A stretch of 64,000 bases of DNA from Psilocybe azurescens (taxonomy: Eukaryota; Basidiomycota; Agaricomycetes; Agaricales; Agrocybaceae): NCBI GenBank assembly GCA_023853785.1, contig JAJIRX010000602.1, positions 62,001-126,000 on the forward strand. Reading direction: 5' to 3'. The position numbers and the translations under genes are program-made. Every line of letters starts with the position of its first letter. Position 1 is the first letter of the stretch. The notes below the pieces were generated by a model. It saw nothing but the letters and a program-made list of their open reading frames with translations. It did no database searches and was not told the origin of the DNA. Positions 10,477 through 22,780 of this stretch are shown one piece after another.

Positions 10477-13301
10477 GTCTCGTCAGAAAGGAGTGTGGAA
10501 ACAAAGAGGGAAGGCACCCAGCTCCTTTTGTATGACCAATTTTGAAAAATTCGAACTGTCAACCCCCTCCGAAGTGTTCTAACTTGGCTCACGTCATCGA
10601 GTCTAGAAACCATGGGTACATCAAGTTTATTTACTGCTTTGACGCAGGATTTGCCTTTGTTTCCTTAAATGTGATCATGGTTTGGTTGGACTTGCTGGGT
10701 TGATACGTCTTGATCAGTAATCATTTGTTAACGTTCAAATTTAGTAGTATAATTAGTATGTGATGCTGTAAAGAGGCTCAAAACGGATCGAATGTGAATA
10801 TGAAGCCTAATATGACTCGCAAGGGCCATTTTCAGCCAGGGCATTGTTGAAACTCTAAATATCTGACCAGCTTTATGCTAATGGCCCAGAGTAAGTGTTT
10901 AATAAACTGACGTAAACCCTGAAACTGGAATGAGAATTAAGTAGTGCATATATGTGTTTTCGGGGTACCTGAATGTCGCATAGGTCTCCCCCCTTATCTT
11001 TGCTTCCATGCCTTCAAGTTTAACTATTATTAACATGATTTAGCATCGTCGCAAGGTATTTACTATTTATAATGACTCGAGTATAGGCATTTTAATTATT
11101 TCCAGTATCACATGTGGTCAGACTCATTTCAGGTATATGTCCAAACAGCGGGCACATCTGTAAAAATGCTCATATCATCGATATTGCAGCATACAGTTAG
11201 ACGAAGCATCCAAGCTCTCAAATGGTCTCTCAGCCAGGCTCACACGTTTGACAATACTCTATGTATTGTTAGAATATATTATTTGAGGAGCTATAGTAGT
11301 AAACTGCTTACAATAGCACAGCTGGATGAAACAAGAGTAGACATGGTCGATATGAGTTGTGACCTCGTTCCTGTGTACATTAGGATTCTATATATTGCCC
11401 AAACGAGATCTGGAGATTTCCCTAAAGCGGACTTGTGTATAACGACCTCGGCTTTACTATTTATAGAGTATACGATTATCCAAGGGTCGGACCTCGTAGC
11501 AGAGTAGAGCATTTGCCTTCCAGGTATGATAGACGACCCGAAATACTTCAAAGTCAGTGTGACCAAGTTGTCGTCTCGTGGTCAGTATTCCAAGCCACTG
11601 GGCTGCCGGGCTATATGAAGCTCCGGGCGCTGACTGTCACCATCGAAGAGCCTAGACCGTACAGGATGTTCCATGCTTTCGTGAAAGAGTTCTTTTCTGG
11701 CTGGTATGTTTATTTAAGAAAAACATACTCACACGCGCTTACAGCTGCTCAGCCCAGCATGTTACATCGTCCTCTTATCTCCTCACACTGAGAAGGTCTG
11801 ACTATATGTAACTGTCAATGCACTATTCTAGCAGATATAAGTAACTTACAAAACCTGAAGAAATTTAAAAAATGAAAGTCTAGGCGGGCCTGAATGCACC
11901 GCCCTTTGACATGAATATATCACTTATAACTGAACCGTCGCTTGATTTTCTTACTGGAGACATTCTTTCCCTCGTGACCAGTAACAAACTTTTGGTCTCT
12001 TTTGGCTTTGGGCACTTGATTAGCTCCCCTTAAGTACTAATAGATCTTTTATTTTCTCTCCGCTGGAGTTTGGTATTTATGGACAAATGACTGATGATGA
12101 GACGAAGATCACTTGTGTGTCTGAAAACACTGCTCTATGGCTATTCCACCTTCTGGATGGAATGCCCGGGAACCGTGAACGTTTTTTCTTCATCGCTCTT
12201 CCTAATGCTTAGGTGGTTCCAAAGAGAGCAACGTACTCCCAAATTATTGTCTCTATATAATATCTAAAGCCAGTTTAATGAAGCTCACAGACATGATTAA
12301 CGTTCATAGACGTGTATAACTGCCTCTTATAAAATCCACTCTAATTAAAAGTTGACCCCTATCACTCGGTCACTCAAGATGTGTTTGTGTTGTCGGATGC
12401 TGAGAACGTGGACAGATGTGATTTCGTCTACTCCAGTAAATAGCAGATACCCCGTTGAAGGAGGACTGTCACAATATCACAGTATTTAGGGAAAGCGCAA
12501 GATAAGGCCTACGTCTGACTAGAACCGTGTGGGATGACGAGATTGGCTTTGTAGAACAGAGCGCCGTACACATGGATCCTATCTTTGAACTGATATGGCT
12601 GGAAGCTATATCAATATTTTGGGCGGAAAAATGAAAAACTTTCCGAGCGAATCTGTGCCTGAAACACACGAGGTCGCGTTCGGAAATCCTTTCTTTTGAA
12701 TCTTAAGACCCTTAGACGTGTTGAACAGATTCCATACGACCCTTTCGCTGAGATCTGAAATGAACCGAGACGAGTCTGAGTTCTCAACTGCGATCAGCGT
12801 AGTGCCAAAAGCATCGAAATGTGAGAGAAACGAGCCAAACAAAAGGCGAAAGGGACGGTGGGTGGGACGAAAAAGTTTGAGAGACAGGACTTGACGATGT
12901 CTGCGATTTATCGAGTGGTTTTTTTAATGAGCGTGATTGTGAAAGGACATGAAAACATCACACGCCCAGCCGCGACATAGACGGCGCTCTCCGTTGCGTT
13001 ACACGAATAGACTATGGAAACGGCAAACGCGAGACATTGTGAAAGGCGTCAGTGAATCAAATTGCTGAATGAAATGTTGTCAACAGGAAGTGAGAAACCA
13101 CGGTTGAAGGCAAGTAGCTGCATAGTCGACGGGAAGAACCAGGAACAGAAGACATGCCAATCAACTGGCTTTGCGGAAACGGTAATTCGGCCCACTTGGC
13201 GCAAAAGAAACTTTCAAAGAGAGAAACCCCCAAGCACGAGCGTATCTGGCTCGGTGTTCATGGTCGAATCGCCTTGTCCTTCCACAGGTAGCGAATAACG
13301 T
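10477..13301. other. Intergenic spacer containing repeat copy B
   Basis: About 2.8 kb without a recognisable gene, apart from the diverged repeat copy at 11403-12278. The 12.3-13.3 kb part has open frames on both strands but no codon pattern or motif that I trust. Confidence 0.45.
11403..12278. repeat. Diverged repeat pair, copy B (interrupted)
   Basis: This is the partner of 851-1220, in the same orientation and block order. The last matching block is displaced: the blocks that are adjacent in copy A (ending near 1135 and starting at 1138) lie at about 11697 and 12190 here. Copy B therefore has some 490 extra bases, an insertion here or a deletion in copy A. The extra segment shows no clear terminal repeats. 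Confidence 0.55.
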
Positions 13302-13577
13302 CTAGCCTTTTCGCATCAGATATCTGAGCGACGAGCGCACGATCTGGAGCCTTACAGTGGGTAAGAAAGGAGGATTATCTTGCGCTCGACGCCCACCACA
13401 TAGCCAGGAATCAATCCTTCCCCAAACAGTCAGCTCCATCTCGCCTTTCACCAATACGAGGTATTCAGCAGAGCAGGTATAGGGCTTGGGGTAAGTCTTG
13501 AAATGTCCCTGAGGCAACACTGAGTCGGCGGTGGTAGGTGGAAGCACACCAGCTCTAAATGCCATGAAACACGCCAT
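13302..13577 (-). pseudogene. Fragment of a second GRC3 copy (3' end), broken
   Basis: The minus strand reads a diverged copy of the GRC3 C-terminus encoded on the plus strand at about 17030-17340. Matching words are the TADSVLPQG/TVTDSASPQG pair, an almost identical LVKGEMEL..WG core, then RLQIVRSS/RLRMVRSA and the final LMRKG/LMRRG. Nothing upstream of this piece resembles the GRC3 kinase domain, so it cannot make an enzyme. It lies downstream of TSR2 and in inverted orientation to the intact gene 3.5 kb away, which suggests a local inverted duplication that then decayed. Confidence 0.75.
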
Positions 13578-13817
13578 GTCTGATCAGGCGACTTATAGTC
13601 AGGATTTCATTGACGTCTAACCGATCACTTCGTGAAATGGAGTTTTTGACGGTTCTGTCCGAGGGAGCCAAAACGTTGTATGCCCCTCCACAAAGACTTT
13701 TAGGAAATTGGATACACGCAGGTATGCGCTCATTGGTATAACATCAATCCTTCAACATCTCCATCTTTAGAATCTAGCAGTAGAATTGCATCAACCACGA
13801 ACCTGTGTTCATGACCT

Positions 13818-14381
13818 TCATCGACGACCTTTCCCCTTTACCATTGTAAACCCGTCTTCGTCTATCTCTGGCTCCTTCGACGCCTTGGGGGTTTTATGGT
13901 CTAGAAGTTGAGGCGCCTCTTCGTCCTCGTCGTCTTCCTCACCATCTTCGTCTGACCATTCTTCTTCATCATTGACAACCTGCTCCTGGACATCCGGCTT
14001 TTTGCCTTTGAGCTTGTCTGCCAACTCCTCGAATTTCAGGACAAGATCTTGAGATCCGATGCGAGTTTCATCCCACAAACGAACGATGTCTCGCGCAACA
14101 CTTTCCGGGCTTCCATCTTCTACGACAGCTTCGAATTCGTCCTCCATGATTTGCAAAATCATTTCTTCAATGTATTGGTCGTCAGGTGCAGCGTTCTGCT
14201 CCTCGAATGCGTCCACAATCACCGATGCCAACCATGTGCGTTTAGCAGCAGCATCGGGCCCCCCCCAGTTTTCCTGGACAGCGATTCGAAGTGTTGTCCA
14301 GATTGCAAGCCTAGCTATAACTCCGCGTGCAAATAGAATAGATGATGCGGGTGGTGTGCTAGTTGACAATGAGGTTTCCAT
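13818..14381 (-). CDS. TSR2: Pre-rRNA-processing protein TSR2 (eS26 chaperone)
   Basis: TSR2 escorts ribosomal protein eS26 (Rps26) from the nuclear import receptor to the pre-40S particle and is needed for 20S pre-rRNA processing. A single exon encodes 187 residues starting METSLSTSTPPASSILFARG. I chose this start over an in-frame Met 19 codons upstream because the TSR2 domain (FARGVIARLAIWTTLRIAVQ, then NWGGPDAAAKRTWLASVIVD) begins right after it. The family core continues through ILQIMEDEFEAVVEDGS and VARDIVRLWDE. The C-terminal third is highly acidic (EEEWSDEDGEEDDEDEE) and ends DEDGFTMVKGKGRR, as in fungal homologues. It is divergently paired with GRC3. Confidence 0.93.
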   Translation of the reverse strand: METSLSTSTPPASSILFARGVIARLAIWTTLRIAVQENWGGPDAAAKRTWLASVIVDAFEEQNAAPDDQYIEEMILQIMEDEFEAVVEDGSPESVARDIVRLWDETRIGSQDLVLKFEELADKLKGKKPDVQEQVVNDEEEWSDEDGEEDDEDEEAPQLLDHKTPKASKEPEIDEDGFTMVKGKGRR

Positions 14382-14793
14382 CGCAAAGAAATCAAGGATT
14401 GAGAAAGATTCCAAAATCTGATTCCAAAACAATTCCAAAATTCAAATTCAATAACTTACACTGCGTTTTGCTCTTGTGTTTGGTTCAATTTCTATCACCA
14501 TCTTGACCAAATATCAACTGCTCAACTGCTCAAGGCCTCATTAAGGCCTCATAGGCATATTCAATATTTCAAATCCATAAATCTCCTAGATTTTTAATAT
14601 TTTCATTGCCGCTGAAGGATTAATATGGCCAGGAGCCGACCAACGGACCTCGTCGTATTCTCGAAATTCGAGAGGATTCTGCAACTGGTCGTATGGGCGT
14701 GTCACGTGACAGTTTGCAACCGGAGATTTTTGTTTCGAAAATCGGTACTACTTATTTTCACTCTTAAACTTGAAATCTCACCACCATTCTTGA
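14382..14793. promoter_or_regulatory. Shared divergent promoter region of TSR2 and GRC3
   Basis: This 412-bp gap separates the start codons of two ribosome-biogenesis genes transcribed in opposite directions, so it must hold both promoters. It contains direct repeats: gattccaaaa recurs at about 14408-14430, and ctcaaggcctcattaaggcctcat carries aaggcctcat twice near 14531-14552. An inverted gtcacgtgac (CACGTG E-box-type palindrome) lies at 14701-14710. I cannot assign transcription factors. Confidence 0.55.
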
Positions 14794-17367
14794 CGATGTT
14801 GAGCGCCGTGGCAGCGCGAAAGGCTGCTCTTGCTGCTCAAGCGGAACAGGCCAAAGATTTTCCTATGCCATCTGGTTCTGGAACGATCACACCAGCGTTA
14901 CCGCGGTCACTCAGGAACGAAACACCTAAACGCAAATCCACCACGCAAAAGTCGCGTTCGACGAACAAAAAGTCCAAAAAGTCGGAGCACAAAGGTAGAT
15001 TACAAGAAGAGAAGACTGTGGACACGTTCAGGGACCAAACCGATATCATCACAGTGGAATCTGACGGCGATGATGGATCGGATTCTGCAATGAGTGGTCT
15101 GGATGCTTTTGGTCAAGACTCGTTGGATAAGAATGTTGCAGGGATGTCGACGAAGAGGGCATGGTCACCCAGTCAGCCTGTTGAAGATTCGTCTGACGAT
15201 GAATCAGTCGATGGTGATGACGAAAGTGCAAATCCGTTGGATGTCTCGTCATTATTTCCCTACCTATCGCGTTCTCTACCGGACGCCGGGGCAGACGCCC
15301 AACGACAACAATGTGCTCTCTACCTTCGAACCCGCTCTGGATCAAAACATGTTTATATTGACGGAAGATGAGTGCCATCTACTTGGGCTAAGCGGGAAGG
15401 CTACGCTTATCGCTTTGGATGTCGACGATTCCATCTGCGTGCTCGGAATATGTGTTTTGGTGGTTCTCCACGGCTCAATAAGCTTGTGCGGTGCCACTAT
15501 CTCTAGTTCTTCTGCCAAACATCGCGTCTACGCTCCACGTTCTGCCCCACTTCCCGTTATTCGTGCTGGAGAGGAGACAGGATCGACGTCACAAGTCGAT
15601 AATCTTCCACCTCGGCTCCGCGATGCTCTGCAATACAGGGCAATTGTAATTCTTCAAGAGCTCAAACCAGACATCATTGGCCTAGGGCGTATATGCCGAA
15701 CTTTTGAGGGCGTTTTCGAGCCTTCCAGATGGCAGAAAAGCAGCGTTGAAGCCCCGTTTAATATCCCCGGACTCTACATGGTGCGCTCTTTGGTATGTTA
15801 TTTTGAATCAGACTTTCACAAAATGATAGATACACCGACAAAGCAAAGAATGGCATGCATTCTGGATGCCTCCCTCGTGGTCTACCGCTCTAAATGATCT
15901 GTCTCCCAGTGACAATATGTTCTCTGGGACTTATATCGTCAAAGGACCCAAAAATAGTGGCAAGAGTACCTTTGCCCGAACATTGACCAATCACTTGTTA
16001 TCGATGTGGGTTTTCCAACTGTCATCGAAACACTGAATTAAAGCTTCGTTTAAGATATAAACGAGTCGCTTTTCTCGAGTGCGATCTCGGCCAATCTGAA
16101 TTTACCCCAGGGGGCATGGTATCGTTAAACGTGGTCTCGTCGCCAATACTCGGTAAGATTTACCCAACGACTATTTGCATTTGCTTAACCGTTTTCATCG
16201 GCAGGTCCCCTTTTACACACCCCACACTCCCTAATTACGCCCACTTTATAGGTTCAACGACTCCTCGTTCTTCGCCTTCCCATTATCTTGATGGAGTTCT
16301 CTCCTTGATACAGGCCTACCGGCTCAATATCCAAACACCAGCCATTGAGATCGATGACGATGACAACGATTCTCGAATATCAAACGTCATTCCGATCGTC
16401 GTGAACACAATGGGTTGGTCGAAAGGCTTAGGCTTCGACCTAACACAGAAAATCGAAAGCATGCTCGAGCCTACGAATATCTTCGATATCCACGCACCGG
16501 TGAGGGAAGAGTATCCGACTTCCGTTACCCCACCAAGCATCGGTGGTCAAAATAACGGCTACGGTGCCTATCATGATCAGTCGACTATGGACGCGACGAC
16601 TGCTTGTGTGCATGTCCTCGATTCTGTGGTATCATCATCCTCTGTGGCTGGATATACGCCTGCAGATCATCGCGCGCTCAACATTCTGTCATATTTTCAT
16701 GCTCGCTTTCCTGCAGACACCGTCCCTGGTGAATTGGAGCAAATCACCGCCACAGAATGGGAAACATCAAGACCCCTCTGCGCCGAACCTCCATACAAAG
16801 TTGACTGCAGTATAGCTTTTGACAAAGTTGTTCTTACTGGCGCAGGTAGCGAGGATGTTGTTGAGGAGGAGATCGGCCGCGTTCTAACGGGCGCCATCGT
16901 AGGATTTGTCAGATGTGAGCCAGGAACAATGGACCTAGATTTTGAATCCCAGGAACGAAGTGCCATCTCGACAAGTGGCATCCCGTACACTCGCCATCTC
17001 AGTCCTCCCTCCCCACTTTCGTCAACATGTGTCGGCCTTGGTCTCATACGCGGCGTATCATCACCTACCGTCACCGACTCGGCGTCGCCTCAAGGACTTT
17101 CTAAAACCTTCCTCCACCTCCTTACCCCCCTTCCCCACCCGCTTCTTGCGGGAATCCCGCGTATTGGTGAAAGGCGAGATGGAGCTGCCTATTTGGGGAA
17201 TGCTTGATTTTAGGAAATTTGAAGGTAAAGATGTGGATATTGGTGATGTGGCGGACGTCGAGCGGGATAGTGTTCCCTTTTGCAATGGGGGAAGGCTCCG
17301 GATGGTGCGCTCGGCGCCGAAAAAACGGAGAGTGAGGAGAAATCTGATGCGTAGAGGCCAGATGTAA
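14794..17367 (+). CDS. GRC3: GRC3 polynucleotide 5'-hydroxyl kinase, frame broken by three indels as read
   Basis: GRC3 (NOL9 family, CLP1-like P-loop) phosphorylates the 5'-OH at the ITS2 cleavage made by LAS1, in 60S ribosome maturation; it is nuclear. It starts MLSAVAARKAAL, a family-like start, followed by a basic/acidic disordered region. The core begins FPTYRVLYRTPGQTP, with ATLIALDVDDSICVLGICVL. Walker A is GPKNSGKST (about 15950) and the second motif is VAFLECDLGQSEFTPGG. The C-terminus has ESRVLVKGEMELPIWG. Introns are near 15793, 16006-16054 and 16153-16204. Three single-base shifts are needed: one extra T at 15255-15257, one missing C at 16207-16210 and one extra G at 17150-17152. 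The essential role of the family argues for sequence error over a dead gene. Confidence 0.88.
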
Positions 17368-17952
17368 TTCGCAATCTGTAATGCTTGAGCAATGAGCCAG
17401 GCCCGTTCAAGCTGGGAGATCACACTCTTAAATGTTTCTTTTCACCAGATGACTGTGAAATTGTTTGAGTTTAGCGGGCCCGTATCAGGTAGTTCGTCTT
17501 TTTATCTTTTACCTCAAGGCAGACCAGGAGGGACAGATACCAGTAGACATATCGGTCATATATCTCTCCGCCTATGACTCCTAGAACGCAGGCAAATCTC
17601 CTCACCAACGTGAACCTGATCAGCTGCATTTCCGGTAATGTATCTTTGATCTTTATTCGAGCATACAGCTCTAGAGAAGCAATCCACCTGGTCCTATGTA
17701 ATACCCATAATAACCCAATTTCTGACAAGTATTTCACAATCAGTTTGACAGAATTTTTAGCGGGGCGAGTTCTAAGTCAACCGTGAACTGCAAGTAGCAC
17801 AAGTAGAGCTTTATTAGTATATATTACACACAGTATTATGTACATGGTGTTACTAGGTACCACAATCTATCGCTCTGGACTCTAAAGCTTGTGCATTCAG
17901 AACTACAGGTTACGAGCCTTTAGACCAAGACTTTGAAAATCGATTCTGAGCT

Positions 17953-18726
17953 CTAACTTAGAGGAGATGGGTCGTCCGACTCCTCACCGAAAAAAATCGT
18001 ATCCGCCTCTCTAGATTTTAGCCATTTTCTCCATTTCTGCTGATACTTGGGCGACCATGGCTTAGGAACACCGCCCGAGTCTGGGAAGACCTGGTCATCA
18101 GGAAGCATACGCGATATATGGTGGATCTGATGTAGTTCTTCTGCATCGTGTGTATCGCGAAGCTTTGATGCTTCAGCAATTGTTGGGTGTTTCTACAAGG
18201 TACGTAGGAATATGCATTAGTATTGTAGGGACTTTCTAGTCCAAGCCAAAGATTTGACACTCACAGCGCCCGGAAACACCATTCGATGCCATTTGCAGTA
18301 GGTTTTGGGAGATATGAAGTAATGATTGCCCTTCTTCCGCTTCCTTTGCTTTTCTAGAGGAAGTGCAGGAGTGTATGAAAGAATCACCGGAGGCATCGTA
18401 CCAGTACGACGTCCATTTCTGCCCACAAACCGAGCATCCGACCGTAGTAGAGTCATGCGGTCCTTCGCAGCGCTCTTCCAGTATTTCCTTTCCATCTCCG
18501 GTGACATCACCGTGTCGTAATCCTCTTTCTCTCCAGTCAAGTAAAGTCTTGCCCGCCGAAACGTTGCCAGTATCGTGACCATCGACAACTTCCACTTTAA
18601 TTGTAATAACGGAATTTGAAGCAAGGACATGAAAACAGATCGTCCTGATGTCGTAGCACAGTTAATTTTAGAAGCTATCATGCCAATCCTAGCGTAGCGT
18701 GTCTCGCTTAACATCTGAGATAGCAT
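17953..18726 (-). CDS. Hypothetical basic protein, two exons
   Basis: I do not recognise the family. Exon 1 (18265-18726) joins over a 72-nt intron (18193-18264, GTGAGT..TAG, phase 0) to exon 2, which reads KHPTIAEASKLRDTHDAEE and then SGGVPKPWSPKYQQKWRKWL, ending SDDPSPLS at 17953. The central part is rich in charged residues (EKEDYDTVMSPEMERKYWKS, then a basic KQRKRKKGN), so it is probably soluble. The first 50 codons are less convincing and the true start may be downstream or in another exon. The 3' end is about 580 bp from the end of GRC3, tail to tail. Confidence 0.5.
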
Positions 18727-19667
18727 GTTCTGTCAAGATCAGTAAGACCTAATGCACATCCGGCGGATAATACTGGACGAAGACCCACCGTAAAAATGTT
18801 CCCCATCGTGTGGCTAAAATGGTGAAGAGATATAGGTGATGGTTGGAGAGCAGGCAGAAAAGAGAGATGGTGCTCTTTAACTGCTACTTGAATGGGCGCC
18901 TATAATAGATTTTGCACAGCGATGGCCTTGAGGCCTCACCTGCGGTAACCATGCGGCACCTTGAGTACAATACGTTGTGTGCTCCCCCAAGTGCTCGTCG
19001 ATGGCCAATCATAAGATAGAACAATGGCAACACAAATCCTTGTTGTGACGTTTTTGGATGGCTGAAGCCCTAGTAAGACATATTAAAGACACAATAGAAA
19101 TCAGCATTGGTAGCATGAGTCGCAAATGTTGCGCTAATCAGTCGACTGGCTGGCACTGTTCGGCACCGGTCTCCACCAATCGGCATTCAAAATCAAATCG
19201 GAGGATTAAATTTTCGGCGTTTGCCGACCTTGCACTTTCCCCTTACATAATCGTTTGTCATTGACAAAGCTGAGACCAGTATCGCAAGCAAAGTAACACT
19301 ATGTCCTAGACGATGAGTAGATCTCGCATCCATCCCTATTTCCATCGAAATGTGTTGGTGTAAACTCGAATCAAGAAATAGTTGTAACTCCGGGACAAAA
19401 CCCAATTGCTGTCAACCACTACGGTGCTGACGATGCGATCATCCATCCCCGTTCAGAGGTCAGCCTCTGGAAATTAATCTATAAATTCCCACTCATTTGG
19501 TACTTGTGTACTGCAATTTTAAACACAGGTTCATCGCTATTGTATCAAGAACATCCTAACTTTGCCATACTCTCTCTGCAGACCAACAAAACTATATGTC
19601 CCACACCTTCAGCCTTCTTCTCGTAACATTTTCGCGGCTACTCTTCTCTTCACGCTCACTTTCGATT
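18727..19667. other. Intergenic, divergent promoters
   Basis: This separates two divergently transcribed hypothetical genes. No coding pattern or RNA gene was seen. It should hold both promoters. Confidence 0.4.
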
Positions 19668-20828
19668 ATGTCAAAAGCTTACCTTTCAAAGGAACGTCAA
19701 TCCTTCATTCCTGAAACGCTCGCGGACATTGAGCAAGTCGTCTGCCAGGTCATTCACGGGAATGACGCCATCGCCCCGTCGAAAGGACGCCAATATGAGG
19801 TAGGGTTTCAGGATCGGTACTCAGAGTCAGTAATCAACTAACTGCGTGGTTTCAAAGTCTCATGAGCTTCACGACTCTCTTGTGGCCTCGGTGGCTACAC
19901 TCTTTGCGACTCGTGAGGGTAGACATTCACCCGAGCAGCAGGAGGTCCCTGATACTTCAGCTCCTGCAAATACGCCTGTACTCACACCTTCCAACTCCTT
20001 TCCAAAAACATTCGTCCCGGATACAAATGAAGAAACAATGTCGGCAGCCAGGGTACAGCAGGCGTTCTCGGCTGGAGCAAGTTCGTTCAACCTTTCTCTC
20101 CTAAGCGACACCTCTGAAGACGAAGACGAATGCAATCTCTCGAGCCTGAGCTGCCTCGACACCCTTTTATGCTCCCGTTATGTAGCTCCGCAGCGGTCCT
20201 CGCAGCCTTCACAGAACATTGGTCTTGGAATTACTGGGATCATGCGCAAGAATGAACAGGCTCCTTTCGATGGATTGGGCCTGGTGGGTATGCATTCCTC
20301 ACGTAAGAACCCTCCACAAAGTGAGGCAGAAGACAATATCTATGACGCGTATGGAGAGGTCTCCAGCCCTCGCTTATTTCTGATGAGTCAAGTGGGACTT
20401 TGTCCGAGACTTTCTTTCAGGAGGCGCTTCTAACATTCTTAGAAGATCCATTTCACTCTCAGAATGTCAATTCGATTCCGGAGTGTAAATCATGGTACGA
20501 ACCGGAGGCCGTCTCCCAGAGCCCTCTACTCTTTCATCCCGAGTCTTCACAATATCACTCTGCCCGATACCATAGCACCTGTCATGGAATTCCGACCAAC
20601 CTAAGCGATAGTCAGGATCCAACGAAATTGAAGAAACATTTTTCTTCGGCGACGATCTCAAGCGGGTTAAAAAGAAATGAAAAGGCAAAGTCTGTGTCCG
20701 TTCATACTTCGAGGGGGAGATCTGCTTCATGGCCTACAGCGTCGAATTCTCCAAGTCTTCGCGATAAGAATGGCAATAGATATGATCATCCTGTTGCCCC
20801 CATTCCACGAAACGCATGGAGAATGTAA
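19668..20828 (+). CDS. Hypothetical Ser-rich, probably disordered protein
   Basis: Family not recognised. Exon 1 starts MSKAYLSKERQSFIPETLAD and ends GRQYE at 19799. A 58-nt intron (19800-19857) leads in phase 0 to SHELHDSLVASVATLFATRE. The remainder is rich in Ser, Pro and acidic residues (LLSDTSEDEDECNLSSLS), ending RYDHPVAPIPRNAWRM. The frame changes near 20365-20385, from GEVSSP to SLISDESSGTLSETFFQEAL, one base short. No intron fits, so this may be another single-base error. It looks like a disordered regulatory or scaffold protein; no catalytic motif is visible. Confidence 0.45.
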
Positions 20829-20991
20829 TTAGGCTATAGTCTTATGTATACTGATATCAGAACACATTGTGAAGATGCAACATTTATCCGAAATTAAAGT
20901 CAAGTTGTGAGCTATCGACTATAGCCGCGCACATACGTAGTAACGTACGTGTGTATCCTCCGAGGCCCCTAGCCCGGTTCAAAATGGAATA

Positions 20992-22394
20992 TCAATCGAT
21001 ATTGAGGGCGTATCGGGATCTATATATCAGTAGATTTATGTTGACCATTTTCGTTGGAGCTCTTGACGTTTGAGGAAGTATCTTAGCTACTAGAGACTGA
21101 ATGTAGTTTTTGACTGAAACGATCCTATGCGGAGGATTGTCGCCAGATAATCGCGTTGTCTTCCATCCATATCCCAGCTTCAGAGTGAGGAGGACCTTTT
21201 GGAGAGCATGAAATTTGGATCCCGATAACACCTCGTCGAGAGCCATCCAGCCTGTTTCTTCGACAAATCGTCTCGACTCCGTCCCGATCTGACAGTCTAT
21301 CCAATCGATGGTAATTTCTACGTTTTTGATTCTCGATGCTGCGCTCCCAGGAGTTCAGAAGACCATATATTCCCCAAGGAAAAATAACCCCATCTCCGGA
21401 AGCGATTCTGCAATTGACTTTGAAATGGCATAGATTCGTTAAAGTCCCGATATCTACTGGACCAGGTATCATCGTAGGATCTGGAGCCAGGTGTAAAAGT
21501 TGTTTTCGTGTAAGTAGAAATATAAACAAATTCATTCCACGTACATCGAAAATGGGACATATCCTCTATGTCTAGTGTTTCCAAGGTTTTGGCCGCTGAT
21601 TGCATTATTGCCCAAGCCGCGTTGACCTCGTCACTTCTCCGCATCCATACCCTGAAAACGCTCATTTCGGAAAATATCAATGGTGATTTCGATAATAATT
21701 GAGGAACGATGTTGGCGGAGTTACGGTTCACCAGGCTTTTTAGCTTTAATGTGCCATGAGAGGTTGCTGAAGACGATAGATGGTCGTCGGTACGTTCATC
21801 GATGTCGATGTGAGCGAGCAACAGATGCTCTAGATTGCCGTTACTGATGAATACATCGACAGGGATACTCTCGACGGCAAAAAATGACAATGAGGTCAGG
21901 GATGGTCTGTTGATCAGTTTTCTGAGCGCACTGCGTATCGGGGAGCTGAATGCGATCCACGGGAAAGGATGGGAGTGATTGATCCATTCAAATTTTGAAA
22001 TGGAAGAAAATTGGTCGACGATGAGAGGTAGATGTGGATTATCCAGAAACCTGCCAGTATCGGAGCCTTTGATAGTGTCAGCAAAGCATACCTCTAAGCT
22101 GAAGGTTTTGACCCGCTGTGCTAGAGAGTCGTTTCTCTCCAGGATTGCATACAGATCCTCCAATTTTTTTGCCAGAATGTTGTTGACTTCCAAGTCTCTT
22201 CCAGCTTTCGAAACAATGGAGACGTTCGCAAATATGTGCCCTGATGCACGGGTATAGAAGGAGCGGCAGACCAAAGAGCAATTCAATAGGGCAATCTTGT
22301 AATCAGGATCGTCGACGGTTGTTGAAATTTCGTCGATAATCACGTCGAGCAACTCGAGAGGCAACTTCGTTCCCTCAACTTCACGGTCGGCCAT
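20992..22394 (-). CDS. F-box-like protein, two exons, one indel
   Basis: An F-box-type protein of the kind expanded in agaricomycetes, likely a substrate adaptor of an SCF ubiquitin ligase; its substrate is unknown. It starts MADREVEGTKLPLELLDVII, with the F-box pattern continuing LLNCSLVCRSFYTRASGHIF. A leucine-rich middle follows (PSLTSLSFFAVESIPVDVF, NLEHLLLAHIDI). A canonical GTACGT donor after DIEDMSHFR (about 21550) removes one intron and joins YPTMIPGPVDIGTLTNLCHF. The frame must then skip one base in the CCC at 21346-21348 (LLNSW to SAASRIKNVEITIDWI) to reach the C-terminal part, which ends YRSRYALNID at 20992. The F-box is clear; the repeat region is poorly conserved, as usual in this family. 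Confidence 0.68.
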
Positions 22395-22780
22395 ACTATA
22401 ATTCGTAAATAAGCCATCTGGCAGAATGATAGAATAATCGAGCTTGCCTTGATTCCTGTGATCAAACTTGATATTAGGACTTCCTGTAATGGATGGTACC
22501 TGTAGAGCACGGACTGTCTTTTCTGCTATTAATGACTCGATATGAATGTCCTGGTGGTCGTGCGTTGGTCATGCATTACAGTGCGTACGGCCAACGTACG
22601 GCTTCCGACTTCCCTAGTCGCGGATGTTAAATCGGATATTAAATAATGATCGATTGATCATTCATTCCTGGCAAAAGCGAAAATGTTGACATTATTGAAG
22701 CTCATACCGGTCGCCAAGTGATGGTCTAAACTTGAACTAATGAAATTCAATGCCCTTATATCCCTCATCTAACACTCGAG

